Shown here: positions 17,686 to 25,721 of the stretch, piece by piece
Numbering within the stretch: the first letter of the stretch is position 1
Layout of the letters: every line of letters starts with the position of its first letter
Assembly: GCF_030378165.1 (NCBI RefSeq)
Contig: NZ_CP119766.1
Location: 2,790,001 to 2,854,000 of the forward strand
Origin: Flavobacterium panacagri
GTDB lineage: Bacteria; Bacteroidota; Bacteroidia; Flavobacteriales; Flavobacteriaceae
DNA: 64,000 nt
Direction of reading: 5' to 3'
Made by a program: the position numbers and the translations under genes
The notes under the pieces: model-generated
The model's database searches: none
Seen by the model: only the letters and a program-made list of their open reading frames with translations
What the model was told of the DNA's origin: nothing

Positions 17686-17734
17686 CAAACATCGTATTTA
17701 ATCTAATTTTACCACCAAGTAAATATACCTGATT
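17686..17734 (-). promoter_or_regulatory. Shared-type promoter upstream of the tandem nuclease
   Basis: Minus strand: CAGGTATATTTACTTGGTGG, then an 18-bp gap, then GATGTTTG (17693-17686), a variant of the -7 element. The upstream region of the 21134-21901 gene has CAGGTATTTTTACGTGGTGG with an identical gap to GAGTTTTG. The box overlaps the expected -33 position. Confidence 0.6.
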
Positions 17735-17751
17735 ATAAAAAATCAAAAGAG

Positions 17752-18312
17752 TTATTTAATCTCCTTCAACATTGTAAGTAACTCAGGAATTTTATTTACC
17801 TGTGATTCTGTCCAGAAATAATGTTCGTTATCTGTAGAACCATTATCTTTTAGATAAATAGATATTCTTCTTGAACTTTTTTCAATATAAAAACTAAACG
17901 TTATTTCTCTTGAATTAAAAATGTAGGTTGTAGATTGATTTCTTTCAGTTTTTTCTTTAAGATTTGGAATAACATATGTCTCAATAAATAATATGAATTC
18001 ATCCACTTCGTTTAAATCAATCCACGAAGATTTAAAGTAACTATTACTTTTTCCAAGCAATTGAGACGTGATAGTTATATCCATTTGCAATGATTTTACT
18101 TTTTGGTTAGATTTTAAATCGATTGCTTCAACAGGAAAGAAAGAAACTATTTCGCCAATTCCAGATTTAAATTCAGCTTTCACATTCCAATCTTTGTTAA
18201 TTTGGGTTATCTCTGCATTATCAATGAACTGTCTAGTTTCAGAATTTTGTTTTTGAGAATAGGTTTTTGAAATTATTAGTAGCAGTAAAGATGTAAATAA
18301 TAGTTTTTTCAT
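17752..18312 (-). CDS. Secreted protein of unknown function
   Basis: 186 residues with a clear signal peptide (MKKLLFTSLLLLIISKTYSQ). The mature protein is a mix of strands and helices with no recognised domain (ITITSQLLGKSNSYFKSSWI; RRISIYLKDNGSTDNEHYFW). It is one of three operons with the TACGGAAAACCGTA palindrome exactly 22 bp ahead of a TAnnTTTG element, so it is predicted to share a regulator with the PLD/vWA and ABC-3C operons. Confidence 0.78.
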   Translation of the reverse strand: MKKLLFTSLLLLIISKTYSQKQNSETRQFIDNAEITQINKDWNVKAEFKSGIGEIVSFFPVEAIDLKSNQKVKSLQMDITITSQLLGKSNSYFKSSWIDLNEVDEFILFIETYVIPNLKEKTERNQSTTYIFNSREITFSFYIEKSSRRISIYLKDNGSTDNEHYFWTESQVNKIPELLTMLKEIK

Positions 18313-18349
18313 TTTTGAATATTTTTAGAATCATTGATTAAATTATAAT

Positions 18350-18393
18350 CAAAAATAAAAGCTAAGGAATCAATTATATTACGGAAAACCGTA
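18350..18393 (-). promoter_or_regulatory. Promoter with TACGGAAAACCGTA palindrome, 18312 gene
   Basis: Minus strand: the TACGG/CCGTA palindrome (18393-18380), a 22-bp gap, then TATTTTTG (18357-18350). The start codon is 38 bp further on. Same architecture as at 7930-7973 and 57671-57714. Confidence 0.75.
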
Positions 18394-18423
18394 AGAGTCT
18401 TAAAAAAACGAAAAGCCCATGCT

Positions 18424-18619
18424 GCGCAAATGTCTCTGACTTTGCGCCAATTCTTTGTCATTAATTTGAAAACATAAACATCTCAAAATCTCTGACTTTA
18501 TTTTAGGAATGTCTTGTATTAATTATTTTTAGAACAGTAAGTAAAAAGTCAGGAGACTTTTGAGTGGTTTTCGGATTTATAAGAAACAAAAAAACGCAAA
18601 GTCGTAGACATTTGCGTAG
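18424..18619. repeat. Pair of inverted GCGCAAATG elements
   Basis: GCGCAAATGTCTCTGACTTT (18424 on) and ACGCAAAGTCGTAGACATTT (18594 on) are inverse copies of the same element, about 150 bp apart; a single copy lies at 12476. The interval has no gene. Confidence 0.65.
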
Positions 18620-18695
18620 CGTTTCAGTTGAAGACTTCGGAGAGCTGGGGTGTATTCCACTGGCTAGAGCGGGGACAAGATTCGAGAAAAATATT

Positions 18696-19139
18696 CTATT
18701 TTTCTAATTCAGCTTTTAGTTTTTCAACTATTTCCTTTTCAAATTCTCTTTTCAGCATTATATTTTGAAACAAACCCAATTCCTGATTAACTAACTGCCA
18801 ACCCGTTTTTCTGTTTTTGTGTACAGCCACTAGGGCAAAGTCTGTTCCGTTATCAATACTAGGTCTTGTCCATGCTTCTATTCTCTTTCCTCCTAAATCA
18901 AAATAAATGTTATGCCAATAGTCAGTTGTATTTTCATCTTTTAAATCAAGATTTGTTAGATGCATTTTTTCCAATGCCTCCAGAATTTTCTTTTCAGGAC
19001 TTTTGATGTAATAAGTTTCTGCATAAGGATATTTTCCTGCAGCATAAATATGAAATGTAGAAAAAAACGAAATTAATTTATACGAAATGAAAAGTACTAT
19101 CGCGATAAGGATAACTAGTTTTAGCTTGGATCTGGCCAT
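18696..19139 (-). CDS. Membrane-anchored protein of unknown function
   Basis: 147 residues. One N-terminal membrane helix (about 7-27) follows a short basic start (MARSKLK), so the bulk probably lies outside the cytoplasm. The remainder is a compact domain (SPEKKILEALEKMHLTNLDL; WHNIYFDLGGKRIEAWTRPS) with a C-terminal helix. No family recognised. Confidence 0.68.
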   Translation of the reverse strand: MARSKLKLVILIAIVLFISYKLISFFSTFHIYAAGKYPYAETYYIKSPEKKILEALEKMHLTNLDLKDENTTDYWHNIYFDLGGKRIEAWTRPSIDNGTDFALVAVHKNRKTGWQLVNQELGLFQNIMLKREFEKEIVEKLKAELEK

Positions 19140-19223
19140 TTAAGTTTTAAATTTTTAATTACGTTTTCTAATTGAATAATATATTTATCTTTTGATGAGC
19201 GAATATCTTTATTTTCAGTATCG

Positions 19224-19377
19224 TCGATAACGCGGATTTGTAATCCGTGCCCACAAAGATTGGTTTGTTCTTTGTGTAAATATAAAACAAAAGCTACATG
19301 TTTCTCTGTAGCTTTTGTTTTAATGATCTGTATTATGTTAAACTGTTGCGGGCACGGATTGCAAATGCGCGCTATCG
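19224..19377. repeat. Inverted repeat bracketing the SIR2-TIR gene, downstream copy
   Basis: Left arm CGATAACGCGGATTTGTAAT...CCGTGCCC and right arm GGGCACGGATTGCAAATGCG...CGCTATCG are near-complements about 100 bp apart. A perfect AAAACAAAAGCTACA hairpin terminator is nested in the loop. The right arm ends 10 bp from the stop of the SIR2-TIR gene. A diverged copy lies at 20736-20847. Confidence 0.8.
19284..19322 (-). terminator. Hairpin terminator downstream of the SIR2-TIR gene
   Basis: Perfect inverted repeat of AAAACAAAAGCTACA around TGTTTCTC with A/T-rich flanks on both sides, so it can act in either direction. It lies inside the larger inverted repeat. Confidence 0.8.
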
Positions 19378-19387
19378 GGTTGGAGCA

Positions 19388-20680
19388 TTATATTTGGTTG
19401 ATATGATAGAGGATTTTTTCCCAGCCATTATCGTCCATTCTACTGATTTTTATAAATGACTTATTCATTAGGACTCTTGGAACTTCTACATCACCTATAA
19501 CAACAATTACAAGTTTAATTTTTTCTTCGGTTTCTTGTAAAATTACGTATTCTAATTCTCGATGAAAAGTATTTGATTGTATAGAGTTTTTAGTAATTAA
19601 AACAAGCCCAATTTGAATTTTTTTAAAGTGTTTGTATATTAATCTTTCTTCAAAAGATTCAGCAAATAGCCAGCCACTATACTTATGACCATTACTTTGG
19701 ATTCTTTCAGAAACTTGCTTTTGCAATCTTTCTTCGCCACTAGAACAAATTATTAAAATATTTTTTGATGTTTTAGGAATAATTTGTTCGTTATTAGTTT
19801 CACAATTAGTGGTAATAATTTTTAGATCGTTTAAAAAAATCTCGATTTCACCATGATTGTTTGATTTGTCATAATCAATGACTTCTAATCTTCTGTCAAG
19901 TAATAATCTTCTTTTTTCCGTTAGATTAAATTTATCAAAAGGTAAAAGAATAAAATGTTTATCTAGTGTCCTTGAAAATATTGTTGAAAGTCGATCTAAA
20001 ATATAATCTAAATCTGGATCTGAACCTCCGAAACCTATAAATAGAACACTATGGGTTGTAAATAGTGTTTCTAAAAAACTTAAATATTCAGGTGTCCTAA
20101 ATAGTAAATTAGTATAACTGCGACTACCTAGAATTATCGTTTCAGATCTATCTATATCACCATGTATTTTAAATATAAAGAAGTTATCCTTTCTTAGAGG
20201 AGTTGAAATCGTTTTTAAATCTTCTTGAGTGAATTTTTGTGGTATTCGACCAGCATTAGTAATTGCATATGCCCCTTCAAGCAATGCGTCATAATTACTT
20301 GTAATTAATGCTCTAAATGGAATTTCACATATTAAGTTATGAACGTTTTGAGGTTTTACATTGGCATCTCTAAAAATCTGTGACAGAAAATCACTAAACT
20401 CTCCCTTTCCAATACATTCTTGAAGTTCTTGAGCTGCCATTAAATAATTTCCTTTGTTTATCATTTCCTTTATGTGGGAAGGATCATTCCAAAATGAAAT
20501 GTTTTTATCTATCCCAAAGGCAAGTAATTCTTCTAAAAAATTACCCCAATTAGGTAAGTTTTTACCATTACTTCTTTCTACTTGAGCGGATAAACCTGAA
20601 CCAACAAATAAAACGCATTTGTTTTTTTTTATTGCTTCAATTAATTCCCTAGGTATAATCCCCTTAAATTTAGTTTCCAT
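19388..20680 (-). CDS. SIR2-domain protein with C-terminal TIR-like domain (antiphage-type NADase)
   Basis: 430 residues. The SIR2_2-type domain (about 10-290) has the NAD-binding loop VLFVGSGLS (23-31), ITSNYDALLE with catalytic-type N129, KIHGD with H173, and FIGFGGSDPDLDYIL. The C-terminal part (about 305-430) has KNILIICSSGEERLQ and a later FHRELEYVI (E375), resembling a TIR-like flavodoxin fold. Both domain types can degrade NAD, and bacterial SIR2 effectors abort phage infection by depleting NAD. No partner gene is evident, so it may act alone. The bracketing inverted repeats suggest the gene moved as a cassette. The TIR call is less certain than SIR2. Confidence 0.85.
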   Translation of the reverse strand: METKFKGIIPRELIEAIKKNKCVLFVGSGLSAQVERSNGKNLPNWGNFLEELLAFGIDKNISFWNDPSHIKEMINKGNYLMAAQELQECIGKGEFSDFLSQIFRDANVKPQNVHNLICEIPFRALITSNYDALLEGAYAITNAGRIPQKFTQEDLKTISTPLRKDNFFIFKIHGDIDRSETIILGSRSYTNLLFRTPEYLSFLETLFTTHSVLFIGFGGSDPDLDYILDRLSTIFSRTLDKHFILLPFDKFNLTEKRRLLLDRRLEVIDYDKSNNHGEIEIFLNDLKIITTNCETNNEQIIPKTSKNILIICSSGEERLQKQVSERIQSNGHKYSGWLFAESFEERLIYKHFKKIQIGLVLITKNSIQSNTFHRELEYVILQETEEKIKLVIVVIGDVEVPRVLMNKSFIKISRMDDNGWEKILYHINQI

Positions 20681-20735
20681 TTTTATATTTTTGAGACTTA
20701 ATAGTATTTGTCTTTAAGAAGAATATATGTGAACT

Positions 20736-20847
20736 TCGATAGTGCAGATTTACAATCCATGTCAACAACAATTTCACAGTATACAAATCACTAAAACAAA
20801 GTATAAAGCAATCTTTGCGAGTAAGGATGGCACAATCCGCGCTATCG
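20736..20847. repeat. Inverted repeat bracketing the SIR2-TIR gene, upstream copy
   Basis: Outer arms CGATAGTGCAGATTTACAAT and GGCACAATCCGCGCTATCG match the downstream copy in order and sequence, with more decay. It begins about 55 bp upstream of the SIR2-TIR start codon. It contains no coding sequence. Confidence 0.72.
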
Positions 20848-20877
20848 AAACTTGTAGATATATCTGTGCGATATGGT

Positions 20878-21063
20878 TTAGTTCTTTTCTAATACAATTG
20901 CAAGAGCGAACATATAACTTCCTGTTGCTGCCGTTGTAATTGGATAAACATTCACGACTTTATAACCATCTTCTAAAAGCTCATTTACGCTTGGATATTG
21001 TTCCTCGTGAAAATCGTTACCACCTTTATTAGTGTGACTGGTTACTGTAATTAATTTTTGCAT
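20878..21063 (-). CDS. Small conserved-type protein, 61 residues
   Basis: MQKLITVTSHTNKGGNDFHE, then YPSVNELLEDGYKVVNVYPI and a hydrophobic end ALAIVLEKN. It reads as a compact alpha/beta fold and looks like a real small protein rather than chance, but I cannot name the family. It lies 70 bp downstream of the 21134-21901 gene on the same strand and is probably its operon partner. Confidence 0.65.
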   Translation of the reverse strand: MQKLITVTSHTNKGGNDFHEEQYPSVNELLEDGYKVVNVYPITTAATGSYMFALAIVLEKN

Positions 21064-21133
21064 AATGTGTAATTTAAATTTAAAATTGTTTTTTTTTGTT
21101 AATTTTTATATTGTCTAGAGTACAGTATTGAAA

Positions 21134-21901
21134 CTATTCTCCTTCTAATTTTTTTACACTGTTTTGTGCTAAAACGTTTGTTTTTACGTCTTCCATTTTT
21201 ACAATCAAATTAAAAGGATTATGAAGTAAGGTTGGATTTTCTTTTAATATTGCTAATTGATCTTGTGTTAATGTTTGGGCAAAAACCCTAGGTTCTCCAT
21301 CAATAGTTGCTTTTGCAAATAACAAACTACCAACTAGACTTGAAAACTGAGGAATGTCTTTTGTTTGTGCTAATAAAATTGCAATTGCATTTGCTGTGTT
21401 TAAATCAACTTCCGATTGAACTTTATCAATATACTGTAATTCAATACCTCTTTCTACTTTTTCTAATCTTGTTACGATTTCTGATTTACTAAAATCTTTA
21501 GTACCAACCCAAAATTTTTTTATCCATGACCCCTTTATTGCAGGATTTTCTTTAGTTAATTCTAAATCTACCGTTTTTAAGACATTTACAAAGTTTTTGT
21601 AGAAAACTTCCGCTAGTTCATAATTATCAGTATCCAAATAAATTTCGCAAGGGATATCATTTGTTATTTTTGTTGGGTTATTATTTTTTGAATTATTGTT
21701 TTCATCTTTGATTCCAATTACTCCAATTGCTTTGCCCAGAATTCGTTTTATTATCCAATTTCTATTACGTTGATTGGAGTTTCCACCTGTTGTAATTCTA
21801 AAGTTCTTTGGTGTTCTTGGATTTCTGCCTCTTCCTCCATTTGATGTTTTTGGTTGTGAGACACTATTTGAATTTTGTGTTTTCCTCTTTTTAATTTCCA
21901 T
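21134..21901 (-). CDS. Unknown protein with basic Asn-rich N-terminus
   Basis: 255 residues from ATG 21901. The upstream in-frame ATG at 21940 is rejected because the predicted -7 element (21929-21936) lies between them. Residues 1-90 are low-complexity and very basic (KKRKTQNSNSVSQPKTSNGG; later NNNSKNNNPTK), probably nucleic-acid-binding or disordered. Residues about 95-255 form an ordered domain (CEIYLDTDNYELAEVFYKNF; DLNTANAIAILLAQTKDIPQ) that I do not recognise. It shares a promoter design with the tandem nuclease gene and is followed by a 61-residue protein gene. Confidence 0.7.
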   Translation of the reverse strand: MEIKKRKTQNSNSVSQPKTSNGGRGRNPRTPKNFRITTGGNSNQRNRNWIIKRILGKAIGVIGIKDENNNSKNNNPTKITNDIPCEIYLDTDNYELAEVFYKNFVNVLKTVDLELTKENPAIKGSWIKKFWVGTKDFSKSEIVTRLEKVERGIELQYIDKVQSEVDLNTANAIAILLAQTKDIPQFSSLVGSLLFAKATIDGEPRVFAQTLTQDQLAILKENPTLLHNPFNLIVKMEDVKTNVLAQNSVKKLEGE

Positions 21902-21928
21902 TCTTTTTTCTTTTAATCGAGATAAAAA

Positions 21929-21977
21929 CAAAACTCGCATTTATTTTAAGTTCGCCACCACGTAAAAATACCTGATT
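21929..21977 (-). promoter_or_regulatory. Shared-type promoter upstream of the 21901 gene
   Basis: Minus strand: CAGGTATTTTTACGTGGTGG, an 18-bp gap, then GAGTTTTG (21936-21929). Box, gap and flanking bases (AAATGCGAG versus AAATACGAT) align without indels with 17686-17734. It places the transcription start near 21922 and so favours the ATG at 21901. Confidence 0.6.
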
Positions 21978-22041
21978 TGAAGAAGAAAATATTTCAAAGT
22001 CGTTAAGAAAATAACCACTAGAAAAATCAATAAAAATTTTG

Positions 22042-22049
22042 TAATTTTG
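22042..22049 (+). promoter_or_regulatory. -7 element of prfA
   Basis: TAATTTTG, a match to TAnnTTTG, 24 bp upstream of the prfA ATG. No clear -33 element. Confidence 0.55.
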
Positions 22050-22073
22050 CAGTCCAATAAAAGGAATTAGAAA

Positions 22074-23150
22074 ATGTTAGATAGACTTCAATATGTAAAG
22101 CAGCGATTTGATGAGATTTCGGATTTGATTATTCAGCCGGATGTTATTGCAGATCAGAAACGTTATGTACAGCTTAACCAGGAATATAAAAGCATAAAAG
22201 CACTGGTTGAAAAGAGAGAAGAATACATTCTTGTTTTAGCCAATATTGACGAAGCAAACGAAATTATTGCAGACGGTAGCGACGCAGATATGGTTGAAAT
22301 GGCCAAAATGCAGCTGGATGAAGCAAAAGAACGCTTGCCGCAACTAGAGGAGGAAATCAAATTTATGTTGATTCCTAAAGATCCTGAAGATGCTAAAAAT
22401 GTTATGGTGGAGATTCGCGCCGGAACGGGTGGGGACGAAGCGAGTATTTTTGCAGGAGATTTATTCAGAATGTATACTAAATACTGTGAAGGCCAAGGAT
22501 GGAGAACATCTGTGGTAGATATGAACGAAGGTACTTCGGGAGGTTTCAAAGAGGTTATTTTTGAGGTTTCGGGAGAGGATGTTTACGGAACTTTGAAGTT
22601 TGAAGCAGGTGTACACCGTGTACAGCGTGTTCCTCAGACAGAAACGCAAGGCCGTGTGCATACATCGGCGGCAACGGTAATGGTTTTACCAGAAGCAGAA
22701 GAGTTTGATGTACAGATCGATATGAACGATGTTCGTGTAGATTTCTTCTGTTCGTCTGGACCTGGAGGACAGTCGGTAAATACTACGAAATCGGCGGTAC
22801 GTTTAACGCATATTCCAACTGGATTGGTGGCGCAATGTCAGGATCAGAAATCGCAGCATAAAAATAAAGATAAAGCCTTAATCGTATTACGTTCTCGTTT
22901 GTACGAAATGGAATTGGCGAAAAAACAAGAAGAAGATGCTACTAAACGTAGTTCTCAGGTAAGTTCTGGAGACCGTTCGGCTAAGATTCGTACGTACAAC
23001 TATGCGCAAGGCCGTGTAACGGATCACCGTGTTGGTTTAACGCTTTACGATCTAGGAAACATCATGAATGGTGATATTCAGAAAATTGTTGCCGAGCTTC
23101 AATTGGTGAACAATATGGAGAAATTGAAAGAAGCTTCGGAAGTTTACTAA
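22074..23150 (+). CDS. prfA: Peptide chain release factor 1
   Basis: 358 residues, the normal RF1 length. RF1 recognises UAA and UAG stop codons and triggers peptide release on the ribosome. The catalytic GGQ is in [12 protein letters not shown], and [18 protein letters not shown] carries the codon-recognition region, with the [19 protein letters not shown] helix typical of the family. It is a single gene with its own -7 element and a strong terminator. Core gene, base composition as expected for the chromosome. Confidence 0.97.
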   Translation: MLDRLQYVKQRFDEISDLIIQPDVIADQKRYVQLNQEYKSIKALVEKREEYILVLANIDEANEIIADGSDADMVEMAKMQLDEAKERLPQLEEEIKFMLIPKDPEDAKNVMVEIRAGTGGDEASIFAGDLFRMYTKYCEGQGWRTSVVDMNEGTSGGFKEVIFEVSGEDVYGTLKFEAGVHRVQRVPQTETQGRVHTSAATVMVLPEAEEFDVQIDMNDVRVDFFCSSGPGGQSVNTTKSAVRLTHIPTGLVAQCQDQKSQHKNKDKALIVLRSRLYEMELAKKQEEDATKRSSQVSSGDRSAKIRTYNYAQGRVTDHRVGLTLYDLGNIMNGDIQKIVAELQLVNNMEKLKEASEVY

Positions 23151-23158
23151 TGTAAACT

Positions 23159-23190
23159 TCTTAGGTTCTGAGATGCTAAGATACTAAGTT
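23159..23190. repeat. CTAAG octamer repeat after prfA (left arm)
   Basis: GGTTCTGAGATGCTAAGATA then CTAAG, three degenerate 8-bp units beginning a few bases after the prfA stop. The inverse copy lies at 23796-23824, so the two arms enclose the whole prfA-to-DUF5723 spacer. Confidence 0.65.
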
Positions 23191-23212
23191 TTTTCTCTTT
23201 GAACATATATTT

Positions 23213-23238
23213 AAGCCGAACTTTTGTTCGGCTTTTTT
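23213..23238 (+). terminator. Terminator of prfA
   Basis: AAGCCGAA, a 6-base loop, TTCGGCTT, then a T-run. Classic intrinsic terminator 60 bp after the stop. Confidence 0.9.
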
Positions 23239-23276
23239 TATGGGAAAAACTCAACGCCTTAGAATTAAAAAAAAAA

Positions 23277-23428
23277 CATAGCCAGTGGTTTCAACCACTG
23301 GAACGCAACGTATATGATTCGAGTATATTTTGGAAATCTGCTGAATTTGCGAAACCAGCTGGAAATAAAAACTGCCAATCTTTGTAGAGCTTCTCGTGTG
23401 ATCTTTCCTTCGTCAAGATGACAAACAA
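23277..23428. repeat. Direct repeat, copy A (CCAGTGG hairpin unit)
   Basis: Starts with the perfect hairpin CCAGTGGTTTCAACCACTGG and ends with CTTCGTCAAGATGACAAACAA. Copy B at 23466-23602 has the same hairpin, the internal CAATCTTTGTAG and the same end. No reading frame is shared, so this is a non-coding repeat unit of about 140-150 bp. Confidence 0.75.
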
Positions 23429-23465
23429 CAATATATTTTTATAAATGAAAAGCATTGATTGGAAA

Positions 23466-23602
23466 CATAGCCAGTGGTTTCAGCCACTGGAAAGCAAAGT
23501 AGAGGATTTAGTGTATGTATTTATGAAATATTACGTAAAAGAAAAAATGCAATCTTTGTAGCTTTTCGTATGTGATCTTTCATTCGTCAGTAGGACAAAC
23601 AA
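23466..23602. repeat. Direct repeat, copy B (CCAGTGG hairpin unit)
   Basis: Same unit as copy A, 37 bp after it. The hairpin differs only in the loop (TTTCAGCC versus TTTCAACC). Copies differ by substitutions and small indels, so the duplication is not recent. Confidence 0.75.
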
Positions 23603-23795
23603 GGTAAAACCTTTGTCTCTTTGTAACTCTGTAACTTTGAACCTCTCTTCAAAAAGTTATTTTTTCAAAAATTTAATGTAAAGTTTTCAAGTAGAAAAAA
23701 TCATTCATAATGGTTTTTTCTAAATTTAAATTAAGGGCAATACTACAGCAAGTATTTAAGCAGTAAGATTTATAAGAACTTTTAGTAAAACTTAG

Positions 23796-23824
23796 TCTCT
23801 TAGTGTCTTAGCATCTCAGTGCCT
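23796..23824. repeat. CTAAG octamer repeat (right, inverted arm)
   Basis: CTTAGTGTCTTAGCATCTCA, the reverse-complement orientation of the 23159-23190 arm. The rest of the 23239-23919 spacer, outside the listed repeats, holds no gene that I can support. Confidence 0.65.
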
Positions 23825-23869
23825 AAAAAAAAAACTTCACGAATCGCCAGATTCGAGGAGTTTTTTTTT
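23825..23869. terminator. Bidirectional-looking hairpin
   Basis: CGAATC, a 4-base loop, GATTCG, between a run of A residues and a run of T residues, 50 bp ahead of the DUF5723 gene. Confidence 0.7.
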
Positions 23870-23919
23870 AACATTTTTTGTTTCATATTTGTCAAACCAA
23901 CCAACCTTAAAATCTAATT

Positions 23920-25251
23920 ATGAAGAAAACTTTACTATTATTTTGCTTCTTTGGAAGCTTTTTTTATGCGCGATCGCAATCTTATTTTGGTTTTCGGGAC
24001 GACAATTATGCCGGAATTCAAGGCGTATTATTTAACCCTTCTGCTGTAGTAGATTCTAAGTATCGATCTGATGTTACGATTTTTTCTATGAGCGGAACAG
24101 GACAAAACGATTTATACGGAATAAATGTTTTAGACGCTTTAGACGGCGATTACGATCTGAATGTAGATGCGAGCAAAAACTTCAAAAGCAATAACAGAGG
24201 AAACCTAAACCTGGATATTTTAGGGCCTTCGTTTACGCTAAACATTACGCCTGTACATAGTGTTGCGCTTTTTTCGCGCGTTCGAAGCATTACCAATATG
24301 GTCAATGTAAACGGAGAATTAATCGATGAGGTCAATAAAGATATTGATGCTTCAAACAGCTTTTTAATTACCGGTGGCAGTCCAAATGGAGTTACAAATT
24401 CTTGGGCAGAGATTGGCGCTTCTTATGGAACGGTTTTATTGGACCGCGACGATCATTTTGTAAAAGGCGGAATTACGCTGAAATACCTAATGGCAGGAGC
24501 AAATGGGTACATTAACGGAAATGATATCAGTATTGCTTTCAATAAAAATAATGCCAATCCAGCGTTGAGTGAGTATTATTCGACAGGAACTCTAAGAACT
24601 GCTGCAAGTTATGATTATGAAAACGGAGATAAAATGAAGTTTGATCCGTCTTCGGCTGGAGTGGGTGTAGATTTAGGATTTACTTATGAATATCGCACGA
24701 ATTGCCATACTTGCATTGGAAACCGTTATAAATTTAAAGCAGCGGCTTCGGTAACAGATATCGGAAGTGTGAATTATAAAAACATAACAGAGAATACCTA
24801 TAATTTAAACGGAAGAGTAACACAGCAGGATATTGACGATGCTGAAGATATTTTTGAATTTATCGATTCTAATTACACTAAAACATCTTCAAGAAAAGCC
24901 GTTAAGGCAAATCTGCCAACAGCGTTACATACCAGTTTTGACTGGAATATCGACAATAGGTTTTACCTGAATTTAAGCGGTGATTTCAGTTTAGTCGATG
25001 CGAATAAAGTCAACGGAACTACAATTGCTAATTCGGTTACGTTTACGCCAAGATACGAAACAAGACAGTTTAGTTTTTATCTGCCAGTAACGTATATGGA
25101 ATACAGCGGTACACAGATCGGAACTGGTTTTAGAGCTGGTCCAATCTTTATTGGTTCTGGAACTTTGGTTTCCAACCTATTCTCCAACAATTCAAAAGGC
25201 GCAAATGTGTTTGTTGGTTTGAAATTACCGATTTATCAGAATTACAACTAA
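23920..25251 (+). CDS. DUF5723 family exported (outer-membrane-type) protein
   Basis: 443 residues with a signal peptide (MKKTLLLFCFFGSFFYARSQ). The mature start YFGFRDDNYAGIQGVLFNPS is the opening of DUF5723 proteins, predicted outer-membrane beta-barrels of Bacteroidota with unknown substrate. Many alternating aromatic beta strands follow, to the end FVGLKLPIYQNYN. The stop codon lies inside the first unit of the 8-bp CTAAG array, so the array begins at the last base of the final sense codon. Confidence 0.85.
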   Translation: MKKTLLLFCFFGSFFYARSQSYFGFRDDNYAGIQGVLFNPSAVVDSKYRSDVTIFSMSGTGQNDLYGINVLDALDGDYDLNVDASKNFKSNNRGNLNLDILGPSFTLNITPVHSVALFSRVRSITNMVNVNGELIDEVNKDIDASNSFLITGGSPNGVTNSWAEIGASYGTVLLDRDDHFVKGGITLKYLMAGANGYINGNDISIAFNKNNANPALSEYYSTGTLRTAASYDYENGDKMKFDPSSAGVGVDLGFTYEYRTNCHTCIGNRYKFKAAASVTDIGSVNYKNITENTYNLNGRVTQQDIDDAEDIFEFIDSNYTKTSSRKAVKANLPTALHTSFDWNIDNRFYLNLSGDFSLVDANKVNGTTIANSVTFTPRYETRQFSFYLPVTYMEYSGTQIGTGFRAGPIFIGSGTLVSNLFSNNSKGANVFVGLKLPIYQNYN

Positions 25252-25350
25252 GATGCTGAGATACTAAGATACTAAGATACTAAGATACTAAGATACTAAG
25301 ATGCTAAGATGCTAAGATGCTGAGATACTGAGGTTCTGAGGTTCTGAGTG
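25248..25350. repeat. Tandem array of about 13 octamers CTAAGATA
   Basis: Units in order: CTAAGATG, CTGAGATA, CTAAGATA (five times), CTAAGATG (three times), CTGAGATA, CTGAGGTT (twice), then a partial CTGAGTG. The central identical units suggest slippage expansion. The array includes the stop codon of the DUF5723 gene. Confidence 0.9.
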
Positions 25351-25379
25351 TTTTTTAGTTCTGCGAACTTTTTTAATAG

Positions 25380-25416
25380 GAAAACGGTCTGTTTCACTTG
25401 TGAAACAGACCGTTTT
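25380..25416. terminator. Strong hairpin terminator
   Basis: AAAACGGTCTGTTTCAC, loop TTG, and its perfect complement ending in TTTT. A/T runs on both sides allow use by the DUF5723 gene and by minus-strand transcripts. Confidence 0.88.
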
Positions 25417-25721
25417 ATTTAAAGTCTAGATTGTTTTTAGCTATGATTTATGGTTCAACTAAATTTCGATTTAGCGAAATAAAAAAAACTCAGAATCTTA
25501 GCATCTTAGAACCTTAGCAACTTTAAAATATAGTGAAGTTCTTGTCTTCATTAACCGCTTCCCCCAAAAGCGTATAATGAAAGTTAGACACCTAAAAATA
25601 CTCTTGTGTATTCAAAACATTTATATAGGTTCGAGTAAACGTATACACCATTTTTTAATACTATTTCGCTTAACTTTTCCATAATACATAAATTTAGTTT
25701 GACAAATTACTCTTGCGATGT
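25417..25721. other. Spacer with inverted CTAAG arm
   Basis: About 300 bp between converging units. Holds the inverted arm CTCAGAATCTTAGCATCTTA (25489-25520) that pairs with the 25248-25350 array. I see nothing else. Confidence 0.6.

Noticed and set aside
25248..25350. CRISPR array
   Set aside because: The units are 8 bp with no spacers, and no cas genes are in the window.
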